Positions 35,901 through 48,180 of a stretch of 64,000 bases of DNA are shown one piece after another. This stretch comes from Prinia subflava (Eukaryota; Chordata; Aves; Passeriformes; Cisticolidae). The notes beneath the pieces were generated by a model that saw only the letters and a list, made by a program, of their open reading frames with translations, was not told the origin of the DNA and searched no databases. Within the stretch, counting starts at the first letter, position 1. Every line of letters begins with the position of its first letter. A program made the position numbers and the translations under genes. Location: the NCBI RefSeq assembly GCF_021018805.1, contig NC_086253.1:34659583-34723582 (forward strand), read 5' to 3'.

Positions 35901-38900
35901 TGAGAGATTACTTTCAAAGATCATTACTAGAAATAAATTCACGAGTAAAAATTAATCTGTTTATTCCCAAATAATAAGAGATTTCAATTATTCAACCATC
36001 TTATTTATTACCTAACCTGTCATTTATTCTTGTTGTTGTCCTTCCTTAAAAAATAAATATATTTTAACACGTTAACATCATATTTAGGATGAAGCATTAA
36101 AAAATCCTAATCATGATTTATTTCCTATCCACTGGACAACTTAAGGAAACATCTGTGTAGAATGTTCTGTATAACTTGCTGAGGTTTGTGAACTATTAAA
36201 GAGAGCAATGGTTCTTGTCCTAGGAAGACTAGATGAACGCAATTCTTTCAGTTTCAGTGCTGTAAACTCATAAAAGTTTGCTTTTCAACCTAGTGTGTTA
36301 TTTGCCTATTTTTTGCAGCTATTGGGTCTCCCACTGGATTAACTAGTCATCAGGAAATGAGGAATGTCAAGGTACATACAACAGTACTGCAGGACAAAAT
36401 CTACTAACTTTGTTGCTTTAACTTCAAGATAAGAGGACTGTCATTTTGCCCCTGGCAAAATCTTCTTCCCAGAGAGAAAATTAATGTTGTACAAACCCAC
36501 TTTTCTCATCCTTATTCTTTTAATACTAAACCAGAATTAGATTAAAAAGAAATAGTAGTAAAATACCATTTTAAATGAAATTTGACTGGGACTCTACCAT
36601 GTCTAGTACCACAGGTTCTTAGTCTGCACCTCTAACCTTGTTAAAAGGGCTTCTAAGCAGTCAAATATCGGTTTGGACTATAAGCTTTGAAGCTGTAGCA
36701 TTATTTTTCCCACCAGTCCGCAGTAAGGTTAAAAACTTTGAGTAAAAAGTCCCATGCTATTGGTGTATCTGTTGTTCTTAAAGCATTATACAATTTGATA
36801 CCATCAGCAGTGTGAATTGTAATTTACGTTTTATCCAGAAAGAAAGCAGGCAATTTTTTCAGTACGGATAAATTTCACATCCACATCTGCTAAGATGAGA
36901 GTGGAATATCTTCAGAAGATATTTCTCTTTAACAAGCACGATAAAGGTGTCTGCCAGTTTTGTCTGGGATAGACAGCAGCTTCACAATAGCTAGTATGGC
37001 CTACATTTTGGGTTTGTGCTGGAAATAGTGTTGATAATAAAGGCATGTTTTAGTTACTGCTGAGAAGAGCTTACATAGAGTCAAGGACGTTTTTGGTCAT
37101 CATTCCACCCATCCAAAAATGCCTACTGCTTTTTGGTTTTGGTTGTTGTTGTTTTTTCTTTTTCGGGGCATGGTGTTCTTTTGTTTGTTTGATTGATTGA
37201 TTTTTCAGTTCTATATCAAGTCATTTCTATCTCTATTGAAGGATGTTCAAGCTTTACTTTTCACCAAGATTCTTTTTTCCCTTCTTGTTTGAGATTAAAA
37301 AGTGGTTTGATCAGAGGGCAGCATTTATGCACAAGAGACTGCTCTATGTTAAACTAGAAAGTTTCTCACTCCTTGTATTCTTGTCTCTTCATTGGTAGAA
37401 TGTGTATTTAGATTAATTATTTAGAATCACCTCTCTACTGTATGTGAAATCGACAGTTTTCAAAAATAAAAATTCAATTTAATGTCACTTTAGTAAGAAA
37501 AATGGTACATGTGCAGAAGTTGGCCATATTCATCTGGAAAGATCAACTAAACTTACTCTGCTCAAGGTACAAGTTTTCCATGTGGCAAAACAGCTACTAC
37601 ATCATCTATGTTAAGGTCAGAGTTCTAGATATCTAGGATTCAGTCATTATTGTTTCGATAAGAAAGCAAAGCAAAGTGATGTGAAATTATTTTAAATTCA
37701 ACTGGAGAATTTGAAGCTCTTTTTTTAGATATCTACAATTCAAACATCAGATAAAATCCTAAAATAAGTGACAATGTTTGGTTTATAAAACAAAAACAAA
37801 AACAAAAACAAAACCCCCCCCAAAACCCACAAAAAACTGAGATTGTAGGTCCACCATAAAAATCCTTCAGATAAATATTCTAGCTGATTTAACATCACCC
37901 AGCAAAGGCAGGCTGAATATACCGAGTATGATAGTAACTATAATGTGCTCAAACTTCCACATAGCTAGTTTCAGGCAAACATATCCAACACATCTCCAGG
38001 CCCTTAGTATTTTTTATTAATGATAACAAAGCATTGGATTCTATGTATTTTGTTTTCAGGTCTCTTCAAAGGCTTCATTTCTGATTTTCTAGATGGTTTC
38101 AATATTAACAGCAGTAATTTGTGTAGTAATGTTTATTCTGATCTTGCAATATTTTTCATGTTCAACTGTAACAGATTTATTTTCACTTTTAAAATCTTCT
38201 TTTACTTAGGACAAGTTAAGTTTGTTTGCAGACAAACAGCACACAAAGTTCCTTTATACAAAAAGAAAGGGAGAGCTATAAGGGTCATAGACTTCTGTAT
38301 GGATTACTCCTAATGATGCTTATTACAGATACAAAAGTAACATCAGGTCAGTATCAGGTGACTCATTACCAGACACGTCACATCAGTTACAGAAGTTTGC
38401 ATCAGAAAGAGAATTATAGAACCATTTTCATTAAAATAAACCAAACCAACAAACTAAAATCCACAGGATTAATGACACAGAAAGAAGATACACTCTTTTT
38501 TAACAAACAAACAATGAATTTTAACAGAGCAGTCAGCCTTTCTGGACATGAATGTTGGAGATCCATGTTTGAACAGTTTAAGAGGCGGCCTTGGAGCTCT
38601 GATAACAATAGAGGTCTGCCAAAGTAAGTCATGGCAATTATCCACACACAATCAGTTACTTTTCAACTCTGCTACAAGTCAAGGGGCCGCGTGTTTCAGC
38701 ACTTTGCTTCCTGCCCTGTTTTCTCGTTTAAACCAATTTTTAATTAACAGTTCCAATCATTTGTATTTTATGTGCTACACAGAAATAGGCTTTATAAAAT
38801 ACCCTGCACTATATGACTAGGTTTACAAGGACCATATAAATTAAAAAAATTAAGCATCTGCTTTGGGAATATACTTCCTAACACATAAACAAGAGCTTTC

Positions 38901-40589
38901 ATAGCCACAGGGACTAAACGCACCTTTCAAAGCCAAAATGAACACTGATAAACCTTCAAGGTTTGCCAGGTCTGCAGGGCTCTCTATCTGAACAGACGAA
39001 TTGCTTGGTACAATTTAGGAGTTCTGCCCTTTTTTTTTTTTTTCCCCCACATTCCTTTTTAACAGTATGCCCCCTACCCTGTAAACAAGCCTCTAAGCAC
39101 AGAAAACAAAAAGAAAGTATTTAATGGCCCCCTGTTTGGTTTCATTATTTACACCCTTCACACGTACCTTCCCAGCTGAGTAATGCTCTTTGATGATTGT
39201 ATCTCCAAAGAACGTTGCTGTGATCATGTAATATGCTGTGGAACCATAGATAATCAATCAAAAGAACAGAAACAGAGAAAGCAACTTTCTGACTTTTTAA
39301 AAAATGATTTAGTTCTTATGAAAATGCAAAATTGACAGCTTTGGGATTAGAATAATCTTTCAAAAGATGAATAGGAATGGTGCAAATTGTACAGTATTAA
39401 AGCAATGTGTTCTGCTCCTGAAGGGATCACTTTTATAAGTGAAGATGCCTGTCTCCATTGCCCAGTGAGTCAAAGTCCTGATACATTTCGTGATTACTAC
39501 ATGGAACACCCTGTTAGTGGTTTTGTGGTACTGGCATTACAAAACTGGGTGTCCTGGGAATACAGACATCACCAATACAATTCAGCTACTGTAAATCAGG
39601 GGGGTTTTGACACCTTGAAGCTGGTGAGATCAAAACTTTTGACCTACTGTCTTCAAAAGATGAAAATACTTTCACCACGAGATGTGATCTCATATGGCAA
39701 TAAATATATTTGGAATTTGGTCTAGTTTACCTTTGAGTTGTAATTGATTTACATGAAGAATTTGTATTGCTACTACCAAAACTGATATGAGGCTGTGAAA
39801 ATGCATACCCTATAGGCTTATTGGATGAAATCCCATGTGAATCATAAGGATTGATGATTCATCCTTATAACAATTTAAGAGTAAGAATAAAAATAAACAT
39901 CAAAATAAATTTACAGTGATGCATCATATCAAAGTAATTCAGTCCTTACTACTGCCACTAGGACAATTTACTGAATTTCATTTAATAAGCATACTCATGA
40001 ATGGTTAGTTATCAATGCCTAAATTATATTTTTAAATTTTCTTTCTTTTTTCTACTCCACCCCTTTAATTATATTTTGTTCTTCACCTTGTCAGGACACT
40101 AAGGGCTGAACAGCCATAGCTGCAGCTATTCACAACTCAAAATCCAAGTGGTATATTAATTGAAATAAACTTCTTTAAAGTTTCATTTGGTTTTAGTTTT
40201 TCTCCATTTATTAACAGATGTGTTAGTAAAACTGGCAAGTTCAATAAAAGCCATGGATTTACAATTATGATAACGACACAAAATATTTTGGGGAAGCAGA
40301 CCAGTGCACTTTTTTTTTCCAAATTAAAGAATATTAAAAGTTCTAAGCATAGGAATTTAATTCAACCTTTTGGAACCACATAAACAGATGGAATTCTGGG
40401 GCGGCGTTACTTGTCAAACTTGCTAAAAGTTCCAAAGAGCCGAGATCTGTCAAGGTATGTTAGGGAACTAATGCTCATAACAACTTGAAATAATTTGTGA
40501 TTAACAGAATCATCCCACAGGTCTCACCTATTTTTTAAGAGGGGTGCCTTTCATGGTTTAGAAATGGTATTCCTCAGTTTAGTGCCCCT
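32977..40589. other. AT-rich unique DNA, no gene seen
   Basis: No supportable gene. Frames at 38226-38627 (+, 133 codons), 38548-38820 (+) and 39387-39725 (+) lack domains, and the first two overlap in different frames. Low-complexity items are an (AAAAAC)n run followed by eight or nine C's near 37787-37822 and a T-run near 39031-39043. A hairpin with 8-bp arms and a 3-base loop lies at 36443-36461. Confidence 0.55.
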
Positions 40590-41100
40590 ATCATGACTCC
40601 AAAGGCAGATGCTGCTCACTCTGCCCTTCCCACCACCTTTTTCCCCTTCCCCTCCCTGCTGCACAGGATTGGAGACGACTGGAGGCACAAAAGGCAAAGA
40701 TGACAGGTTGCAATAGGAGCAATTTACAGCAACAGCAATGAGATAAGAAAATGGACAGTAATGGCAAATGTATTTAAAACAAGTGCACAAAACAGAGAGC
40801 GCAGAGTGTGACCTACCTGGCCAAAGCCAGGGCACCCAAACGGTTCAGGACTGGAGTTCCCTTTCTGCTCTGTCGGCCACGCTTGCTCCACTAGAAGGAC
40901 CCCTCTCCCCTGGGAATGATGTCTGTGTCCTAACCACCACCCCCCTCACAACCATGCCCCCTCCCAGCTATCGCAAAAAATTAACCCTGTCCTGCACGGT
41001 AGCACAGATGTTTGTGGTCCTGAGAGAACGCAGTGATAACCGAGTCCGAGAGGATGAATGCATATGGCATCACAGTAAACTTGTGTTTTCAGGCTAGCAA
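40590..41100. other. Moderately GC-rich, non-repeat stretch, candidate regulatory or non-coding exon DNA
   Basis: This half-kilobase has clearly higher G+C than its surroundings, with a C-rich segment at 40620-40660 and another at 40895-40970. It carries no CR1 or LTR motif I recognise. A 109-codon plus-strand frame (40768-41097) covers part of it, but its composition shows no domain. TTGTGTTTTCAG at 41081-41092 resembles a splice acceptor. Coding status is not supported. Confidence 0.35.
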
Positions 41101-43487
41101 TGTGCTCACCTTAACTGCTGCAGATTTCACAGGACACACACTGATATAAAATCACAATGATTAAGTTAAAAAGCAATCACCCCACCTCCCTTGCACTTCT
41201 TTGATAAATTAGGGAGTGAAAAGCATCCTGTTGGGAACAAACTGGCATGGAAATATGCTGCATGAAGAATCTGAGCTCGCTTCACACTTTTATCAAGTAA
41301 CATTTGTGACTGATTTTTGCCTATTTAAAGTTGTAAAATTGTCATCTATGGAATTAGGTTTCTTTTTGGAGACTTTAAAAAAATGGATATTAGTCTCTTG
41401 GGTAATATAATGTTTAGAGGTTTTGGTACCAATGATAAAATAGATAACATACAGACCGTGGGCAAAGCAACAAAACTTCTATTTGGGTGACCTATAAGTG
41501 AATTTTAAATGTATGATAAGCAAAATAATTGATTATCTAATTAATCTGATAAGGGAATCACTAGACAAGAGATATTGGAAATTAGAAGTCTGGGTAGGGT
41601 TCATGCTTGGAGAAGCCAAATGGAAGAAAGGAAACGTAAGAAGTTTCTTACATGACTATGGTTTTAAATGCAAAATTCTTGAGATGGAGTATGCTTAATA
41701 TTAGGTGTTTATTATTTTTGTAATATATCTTGGTTATAGGAACTAAAGCGAAACATACTTTGGTAAGTTTTCTGGAACTTATCCAAAGCTCAAATCTCTC
41801 CCTCTTTCCACTACTATCTCTGAAAAAGTAAGATATAAAACCAGAATGGTCAAAAAGCTTGCTAGCTCTGGAAAGTCTCTCTTAAGTGACCTGGAAAGTG
41901 CTAGAGAAGGATGGATTGCACCCAGATGCCAGGAATAAACACAGTTTTTCAGGTTCTAGTATCTCAGCAGACAGAATACATGTATGCTGGCCAGTGTGCC
42001 AGAGAAGCAGAAACAGAAATGGTGACAAGAGTCTACGCAGTTCCAGTGTTCCATAAAACACACAGGTGTGACATGATGAAATCTGAACAATGCATTTGTG
42101 TGAATGTTGACCACATTACCCTTTTATATTGGCTATTCAGCCTGTGTGAAATTCTGAGTGGGCATACTAACAGATCTTTTCATATCAGTTATCCATAAGA
42201 AGAAATATAATTACGGTTGAGCACAGTAGTGTGCTTACTTAAGTTTTCACCATTTGCATTTAAAGCACAGTACAGTTTATGAATGTCAAAAATTTTGTAC
42301 CCATTGTTTATGTGCATTTTTTTCCTGAAGAACAAAAACATTTTATCCAGTCTCTATTTTCTTTCATTGTTTGTCAGGTTCCTTTCCTTCTGAATCAGAA
42401 TTTCAAAGCATTATATGGAAACAATTTCAAACTACTTTTATAAGAGAACAATTTTGAACTATTTTTATGTAGAATCAAGCAATACATATGTGGCTTGCAT
42501 AATGGGTCACAAGTAAATACTAAAACGATGATCTTTAGACTAGATACTGTTGTTGAAAGCAGTAAGTGATACGATTGTCATATAAAAGAATAAGAAAAAA
42601 CCAAAACAAGTGCCACTCAGTATAAGAGAAGCTGGTGAGTTACAACAGAAACACAGAAATTTAATTCACGGTAAATCCTACAGGACATGGCTTCGGTGCT
42701 GTAGAGTCACTCAAGCAGTATATTACCAGGGCAGAGACTCAAACAGATGAATCCTGCCTTGGCCCATGGCTGCTCAAATCATGCCTTTTGATTGACTCCG
42801 AAGCATTCAGATAAAAGGCCCTAGTGGCATGTGCTTGCCATTGAAGAAACCTATTTTTTGAGCTGTTAAAAACTCTAGAGACATGAGTAAACATGGTAAC
42901 ATATGCAGCACAATTTAAAGTGTGACTTTAATTCACGTTTTAAGAAGAAAGCTTTAAAACTTCCTGAGATGCCCAGAGCTTTCAAGTTCAAAATGCACTG
43001 ATGTAAATTCAGTATAAATGGACTCTTCAGTGTGTGCAAATTGTCAGTGTGACAAAACAGGAAACATATTACCATTACAACATTTCCACAACATCCAGCT
43101 TTTGAGAAATAAGCTTTAGATTATGCAATTTTGCTTTACTCTTATCTTTGCTTTCCTGAGCTAATTGATACCATCACTTCTTTCCAGGGGTAAAATCCAG
43201 TGTAGCCAGATTCTCATCTACTTTTAACTCAGTATGTAGAAATTCAGTTTTGGCTGGTTTCTAATCCGTACTTTTTAGTTATCCACTGTGTCATTCCACT
43301 GCATATTTGACCTTCTTCTAGGAACTGCTGTGGAGAAGTAGTTTCTCTACTGGTAGAAACATGCCAAAAAAGCCAGATCATAAAGTCAAAGAAGAAAGTG
43401 AAAAGCATTTTCCTACAACCACACAATATCAGCTCTTGTAGGCTGCAGTTACAAGCATCTTGTCTCAGCAGAGACAGCATTAAGAAA
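41101..43487. other. AT-rich unique DNA, no gene seen
   Basis: Only short frames (up to 95 codons at 41911-42198) with no recognisable domain. No repeat family is seen. Confidence 0.55.
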
Positions 43488-43893
43488 ATCACAGAACTGT
43501 AGAATTACAGAATATGCTGAGTTGGAAGGGACCCAACCAGGGCCATCAAAATCCAAGTCTTTGCCCTGCACAGGACACCCCTAGAGTCACATCATGTGCC
43601 TGAGACCATCATCCAAACACTTCTTGAGCTCTGTCAGGCTGGTGCTGTGACCACTTCTCTGGGAAGCCTGTTCCAGTGCCCAACCACCCTCCTGGTGAAA
43701 AACTTTTTTGTGGTGTCCAAACTAAACCTCTATTGACCCAGCATCATGCTGTTCCCTTGGGTTCTGTCACTGGTCATGAGAGTGAAGAGATTGGTACCTG
43801 TCCCTCCTCTTCCTCTCATGAGGATGCTGAAGACTGCAGTGAGGTCTCCCCTCAGTCTCCTCTTCTCCATACTGAACAAACCAAATGTTCTAA
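43488..43893 (-). mobile_element. CR1 LINE, 3' fragment on the minus strand
   Basis: On the plus strand it begins with the inverted CR1 tail (ACAGAACTGTAGAATTACAG, then GAGTTGGAAGGGACC). It runs through segments typical of the reversed CR1 3' region, such as 'tgggaagcctgttccagtgc' and 'ctcccctcagtctcctcttc', to the 'tactgaacaaacc' segment. It is 5'-truncated and inactive. Confidence 0.95.
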
Positions 43894-44125
43894 TTGTTTA
43901 GAACTGTTAGATTCTGTGTTTTCGAGTGCTTCACTGAGTCATTTTCCTTAAGGATGTCAAGTGAATCAAGTCACAAAATAATGATATATTTTATTATTAT
44001 TGTCAAGAAGTTGTTTGTCTGCCAAGTAGTAGACGGTCATAAGAAAAAACTTAACCAACTCCTTCCTTTAGCAGACTCCTGTTCTAGGTGTTATATTCAG
44101 CCCATATCTGAGTTTACATTTACAG
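43894..44125. other. Short unique spacer
   Basis: AT-rich DNA between the CR1 copy and the hexanucleotide array; nothing recognised. Confidence 0.6.
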
Positions 44126-44271
44126 ATCTATATCTATATCTATCTATATCTATATCTATATCTATATCTATATCTATATCTATATCTATATCTATATCTA
44201 TATCTATATCTATATCTATATCTATATCTATATCTAATCTATACCTATATCTATATATCTATATCTATCTC
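44126..44271 (+). repeat. Hexanucleotide (TATATC)n microsatellite
   Basis: About 145 bp of TATATC units, regular from about 44143 to 44235, then with mixed TATC and TATATATC units to 44271. It generates an isoleucine-serine repeat inside a spurious 199-codon frame (43894-44493). Likely length-polymorphic. Confidence 0.97.
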
Positions 44272-47200
44272 CTCCACTTATTACTTGAATTGGTAATGCT
44301 CCATCAAAAGTCTGCACAAAGTTGTTCAGCTGGCCCCCTCCCTGCCATTTTCAGTCATAATCACAAGAATTGTGCTCTCCTTTCCTCATTATCTGTTTTT
44401 GTTGTTTCATTATCATTTCATCCTCTGGGAGTGGAAAAGGTTAATGCAAGACCATCTCTCCTTATTATATGTGTCACACTATCCTACGGATGATGTGCTG
44501 AAGTCATGGAATAGCAACTCTGCACCCTCTGGTGTCAGACCTTTCTAGTGTGGTCTGACATAACCACTTAGATAAGGATCAAGAACAGTCATGGGAAAGA
44601 AAAAGCAATGAAACATGTTTGGGAATAGGTTAAAAAATTGCCAGAGAAAGTTACATTCCTTGTAATTTTTTTGGACCAGTTTAGGTATGGTTCAAGCATT
44701 CCAGCTTGCTATGGAAGTCTACAGCTTGTAACAAGTTAAATCAAGGCCATCCTTTGTGTTACATTTTCATAGAAATTGGAATAAATTCCATTGGCCTTTA
44801 ATTTCTATATTTCTATAGTTCAGTATTTTTTTAGAAGTACATCCTGAGTTTACTGTTTTATGCTTTATTTTGAAGAAATTAGTACTTGCTTGTGACTAAT
44901 ATTTACATCCTTACAAAAATAATTAAAAGAGTACCAAATGTGTAGAAACAAATGTCTTACTCCAGTATGCAAATCACAATGTTTATTCTGTTTTTCATCT
45001 GCTTTTACTTTAAGTTCTGTAAGTAGCATTGCCACTATGTCCAGATGACTGATATACTGTCAACAATTCTTAAATATGGGTGGAAAGGTATTTTTTTCAG
45101 AATACTTCATAGTCAAGATTTCAATCAAAAGAAGAAAAATCATACTAGAAGCACTCCTTTACTACATTTATGGGTGAGACATACTGGACCATGAAACATT
45201 TTAATAGAACAGTGCAGAGACATTTACTTTCCACTTTAGCAGAAGGACAAACTTTTACCATGATTTCTCTTGCCAACCTTGTCAAAGTTTTGTGATCAGC
45301 TTATTGATCAGACTTATCTTTGGAGGCATGTGTGTTGGCCTTGACTACAGATGGAAAACCACACGTCTCTCTTTTGCCTGCCTTAACTTACATTAAATGA
45401 GTCTTACCTTGAATACCTATAGAATGCAAGATCAGGAGATCTGCATATAATCCCAAATTAGCCACAGATGTTATATGATCTTGATTTTATGTTGTCTCCA
45501 CAAGTAAAATCAGCAAGTTGGAGAAATGGAGTAATACTCGTCTAAAAGTTTGGTTTACAGTGGGAATAAATTATTATTGTGTGAAAATAGTAACATTCTA
45601 TCAAAAACACTGTAGGAGGTTGAAATAAAACTAATGGTTATTTAAAAATGAATGCTATGAGATGCACTTAATGGAGGTAAACTAAAAATTCCTATTTGAA
45701 ACCCAGCGTTAGAGTGATAATAAACAGTAACTAGAACCACTTTGCAAAAAACCTCAGTTATAACATCTTGCCTTGTGCAAAAAGCTTTCTTCTAATGGAC
45801 AAGGATTTTTTCAAAACATCACTTAAACATGATTCACATTACATAAAAAGCATTTGAGGGGGATTTTACTTTTATTTGTGTTACACAATAAGAAATTGTT
45901 GCCATTAAGGGAGAATAGAAGATTAAAAGATTAAATCAGCCCAAACCACAAAATTATCACAACAAAATATTTTATGATAGGCAAACAGGACCCCCATTCC
46001 CTTTTTTTCTTAAACTTCATGATTATATTTAGTGAGGGAAGTTAGTATTTTTTAAATTCTTTGCTCCTTCAGGCTAATGACTTAAGAAGGCTTTGCTTGT
46101 AACCAGAGTTATAGCTCATGCTCACTCGCTATGATCAATTATTTAAAATGCCTTTCCCTTCTCCCCCACCTTCTGATTTTTGGTAGGATTCACTGTAGCA
46201 CTCACTTGGACCCTGCTGGTACCAATCAGTTTTCACAGAGAGGTGATTTACCACTGCATGTGTTAGGCTTTCTGCAGTTTTCCAGTCTAAATATTTTCTG
46301 CAATTCTGCTTTGGCACTTCTAGCAAATATTTTATTTCCTTCTATGCTAAACACATTTGTGGGGTTGACAGTTAGCTCTTATTCCACAAATTCTTAGATT
46401 GACCTGATGTTATCATTCCTTATGAGGAAATTTTCCTCTCTACCTGTTTAAATGCTGACACTTCTAGCAGCAGGTGATTTTCTGGATTAAGAAGAAGTCA
46501 TTGTTGAGTACTGACCTCCTAGAGATTTAGAGTAAACCCCACAGTTTTAAATTTCCTAGGGTTGCAAAGTGAAAAAGGGCACTTGTTCTGACAACCCTTA
46601 CTTCCAGGAGCTTGCTGCTGCTGGGAACAGTTAGCAGCAAGAATTTCAGGGGAATGGATATGCCAGGGTCCTTAGCCTGCAAGTAGGTATGTGGGCAAAG
46701 GTGTGGAAATGTGGTTGGACCAGAAACTTGTCAGTTTGGTGGAAGAAAGGGATTCTATTACCATATCTAAGGGTAATTGAAAAAAAAGACTTTAGTATTG
46801 TGCAAGAAAAGAAATGAGAGGATGTAGGAATTGAATTTGCTGCATTCCCTGTTTCTAATTCAGTCAGCAATTACCCCTTTATGTAGTCACAGAACCAAGA
46901 GAAAGTACAGATGAGAAGATAATCCATCATCCCAATGAAGAAATGTAAGTTGTTTTTTGTGGTTCTGTGTTGGGTTTTTTCCGTGAATTTTTATTTATTT
47001 ATTTATTTACTTTAGTTCTAATACTGCTACATACAAGTCTAAGGGTTAAATAGATCTAGGGTTGCTACTCTAAAGGTACTGGCTAACATGTTTTATATCA
47101 AACAGAAAACACAGTATCCTTGATATTTACAGCATACTATTGCCTAAGCAGCTCTGTACCTTTTCCCTTTCTATTCTAATTGTCTGGCAAGCAATGCATA

Positions 47201-47287
47201 CGAGCAGAACAACAGATTCCCTAATGTTTAATAAAAAATGCCCAGAGTATGGGAAACATTGCTTGTTAATAGGATATGTAGCAAAAT

Positions 47288-47318
47288 ACTTGAATACAAA
47301 TAGCATTTGTATTCAAGT
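47288..47318. other. Perfect 14-bp-arm hairpin
   Basis: Arms ACTTGAATACAAAT and its exact reverse complement enclose the loop AGC. This is the longest perfect stem noticed in the window. It has no T-run after it and is too short for a standard microRNA precursor. Confidence 0.92.
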
Positions 47319-48153
47319 TCCATGTCTAATTATATTTCAGAAGACTTAAAAACGTTGACATTTACATTCCTTAGTGAGGAATACCCAGTTTGAAATTTTA
47401 CCACAGAAGCTAATGACCCTATTAACTCTAATTTGTTTACTCACCAGTCTGGAACAGTTTCTTCCACAGGTACCCCTTTGATGTTCAAAATTAAGCTTCC
47501 TAGAGGCTTGAGAAATTAAATGCTAAAGGAGGTCAATTATCCAACTGTTGCCTTAAAGATAAGGACTGCCCCTCCCACATTGTTTTGAAATGATTTTTTC
47601 TGATGAACACAAAAATCCCCATGATTGCTAAACACATGTCAGGCTCTCCCACAGGTTTGCTAGGACATAATAGGCAGTTCTAAGTTTGGTCATTTAGGAG
47701 AGTGCCTAATTATATCAGGCAATACAAAGACACAATTTTTATTTTTCTATTATACTGAGATTTAATCTTTAATCAAAGTGCAAATGTAATTAATTATTAT
47801 TTCATAGTCTGTATTTTTGAGTTTTGAATTTGCATAATATCTCAAATATGACCTCCAGCAGCTCCTGATTAGCTCAAGCCACCTGCTATGGCAAGTTTAA
47901 TTTTTGTATTTATACAGAATATACTTAGTCATAGGCTTACATTTATTACTAAGTAGTTTGTTCTACTTAGTACTGTCCGTAACTACAGGACCAATCTTAG
48001 AAAAATTAATAATGTTTTTTTTTTATTTGCAAGGAAACACGAAATAAAAAAGGGTCCATTCTTCAGCTACAGTGTGAATGAAAAAAAAAATTGATAGTTC
48101 AGCTTATTTTTGCAATTATGACTGTTATCTCTGCAACTATGTGCCAAAAGGGA

Positions 48154-48180
48154 TGATGTCTTCAAACTCTGAAGACATCA
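48154..48180. other. Perfect 11-bp-arm hairpin
   Basis: Arms TGATGTCTTCA and TGAAGACATCA enclose a five-base loop. No function is indicated. Confidence 0.9.

Noticed and set aside
38226..38820. Overlapping 133- and 90-codon plus-strand frames
   Set aside because: They overlap in different frames, with minus-strand frames also open, and neither resembles a known protein.
43894..44493. 199-codon plus-strand frame with isoleucine-serine repeats
   Set aside because: It is carried by the TATATC array; the flanking residues show no protein character.
47288..47318. Possible microRNA precursor
   Set aside because: The 31-base hairpin is far shorter than a normal precursor and pairing does not extend beyond it.
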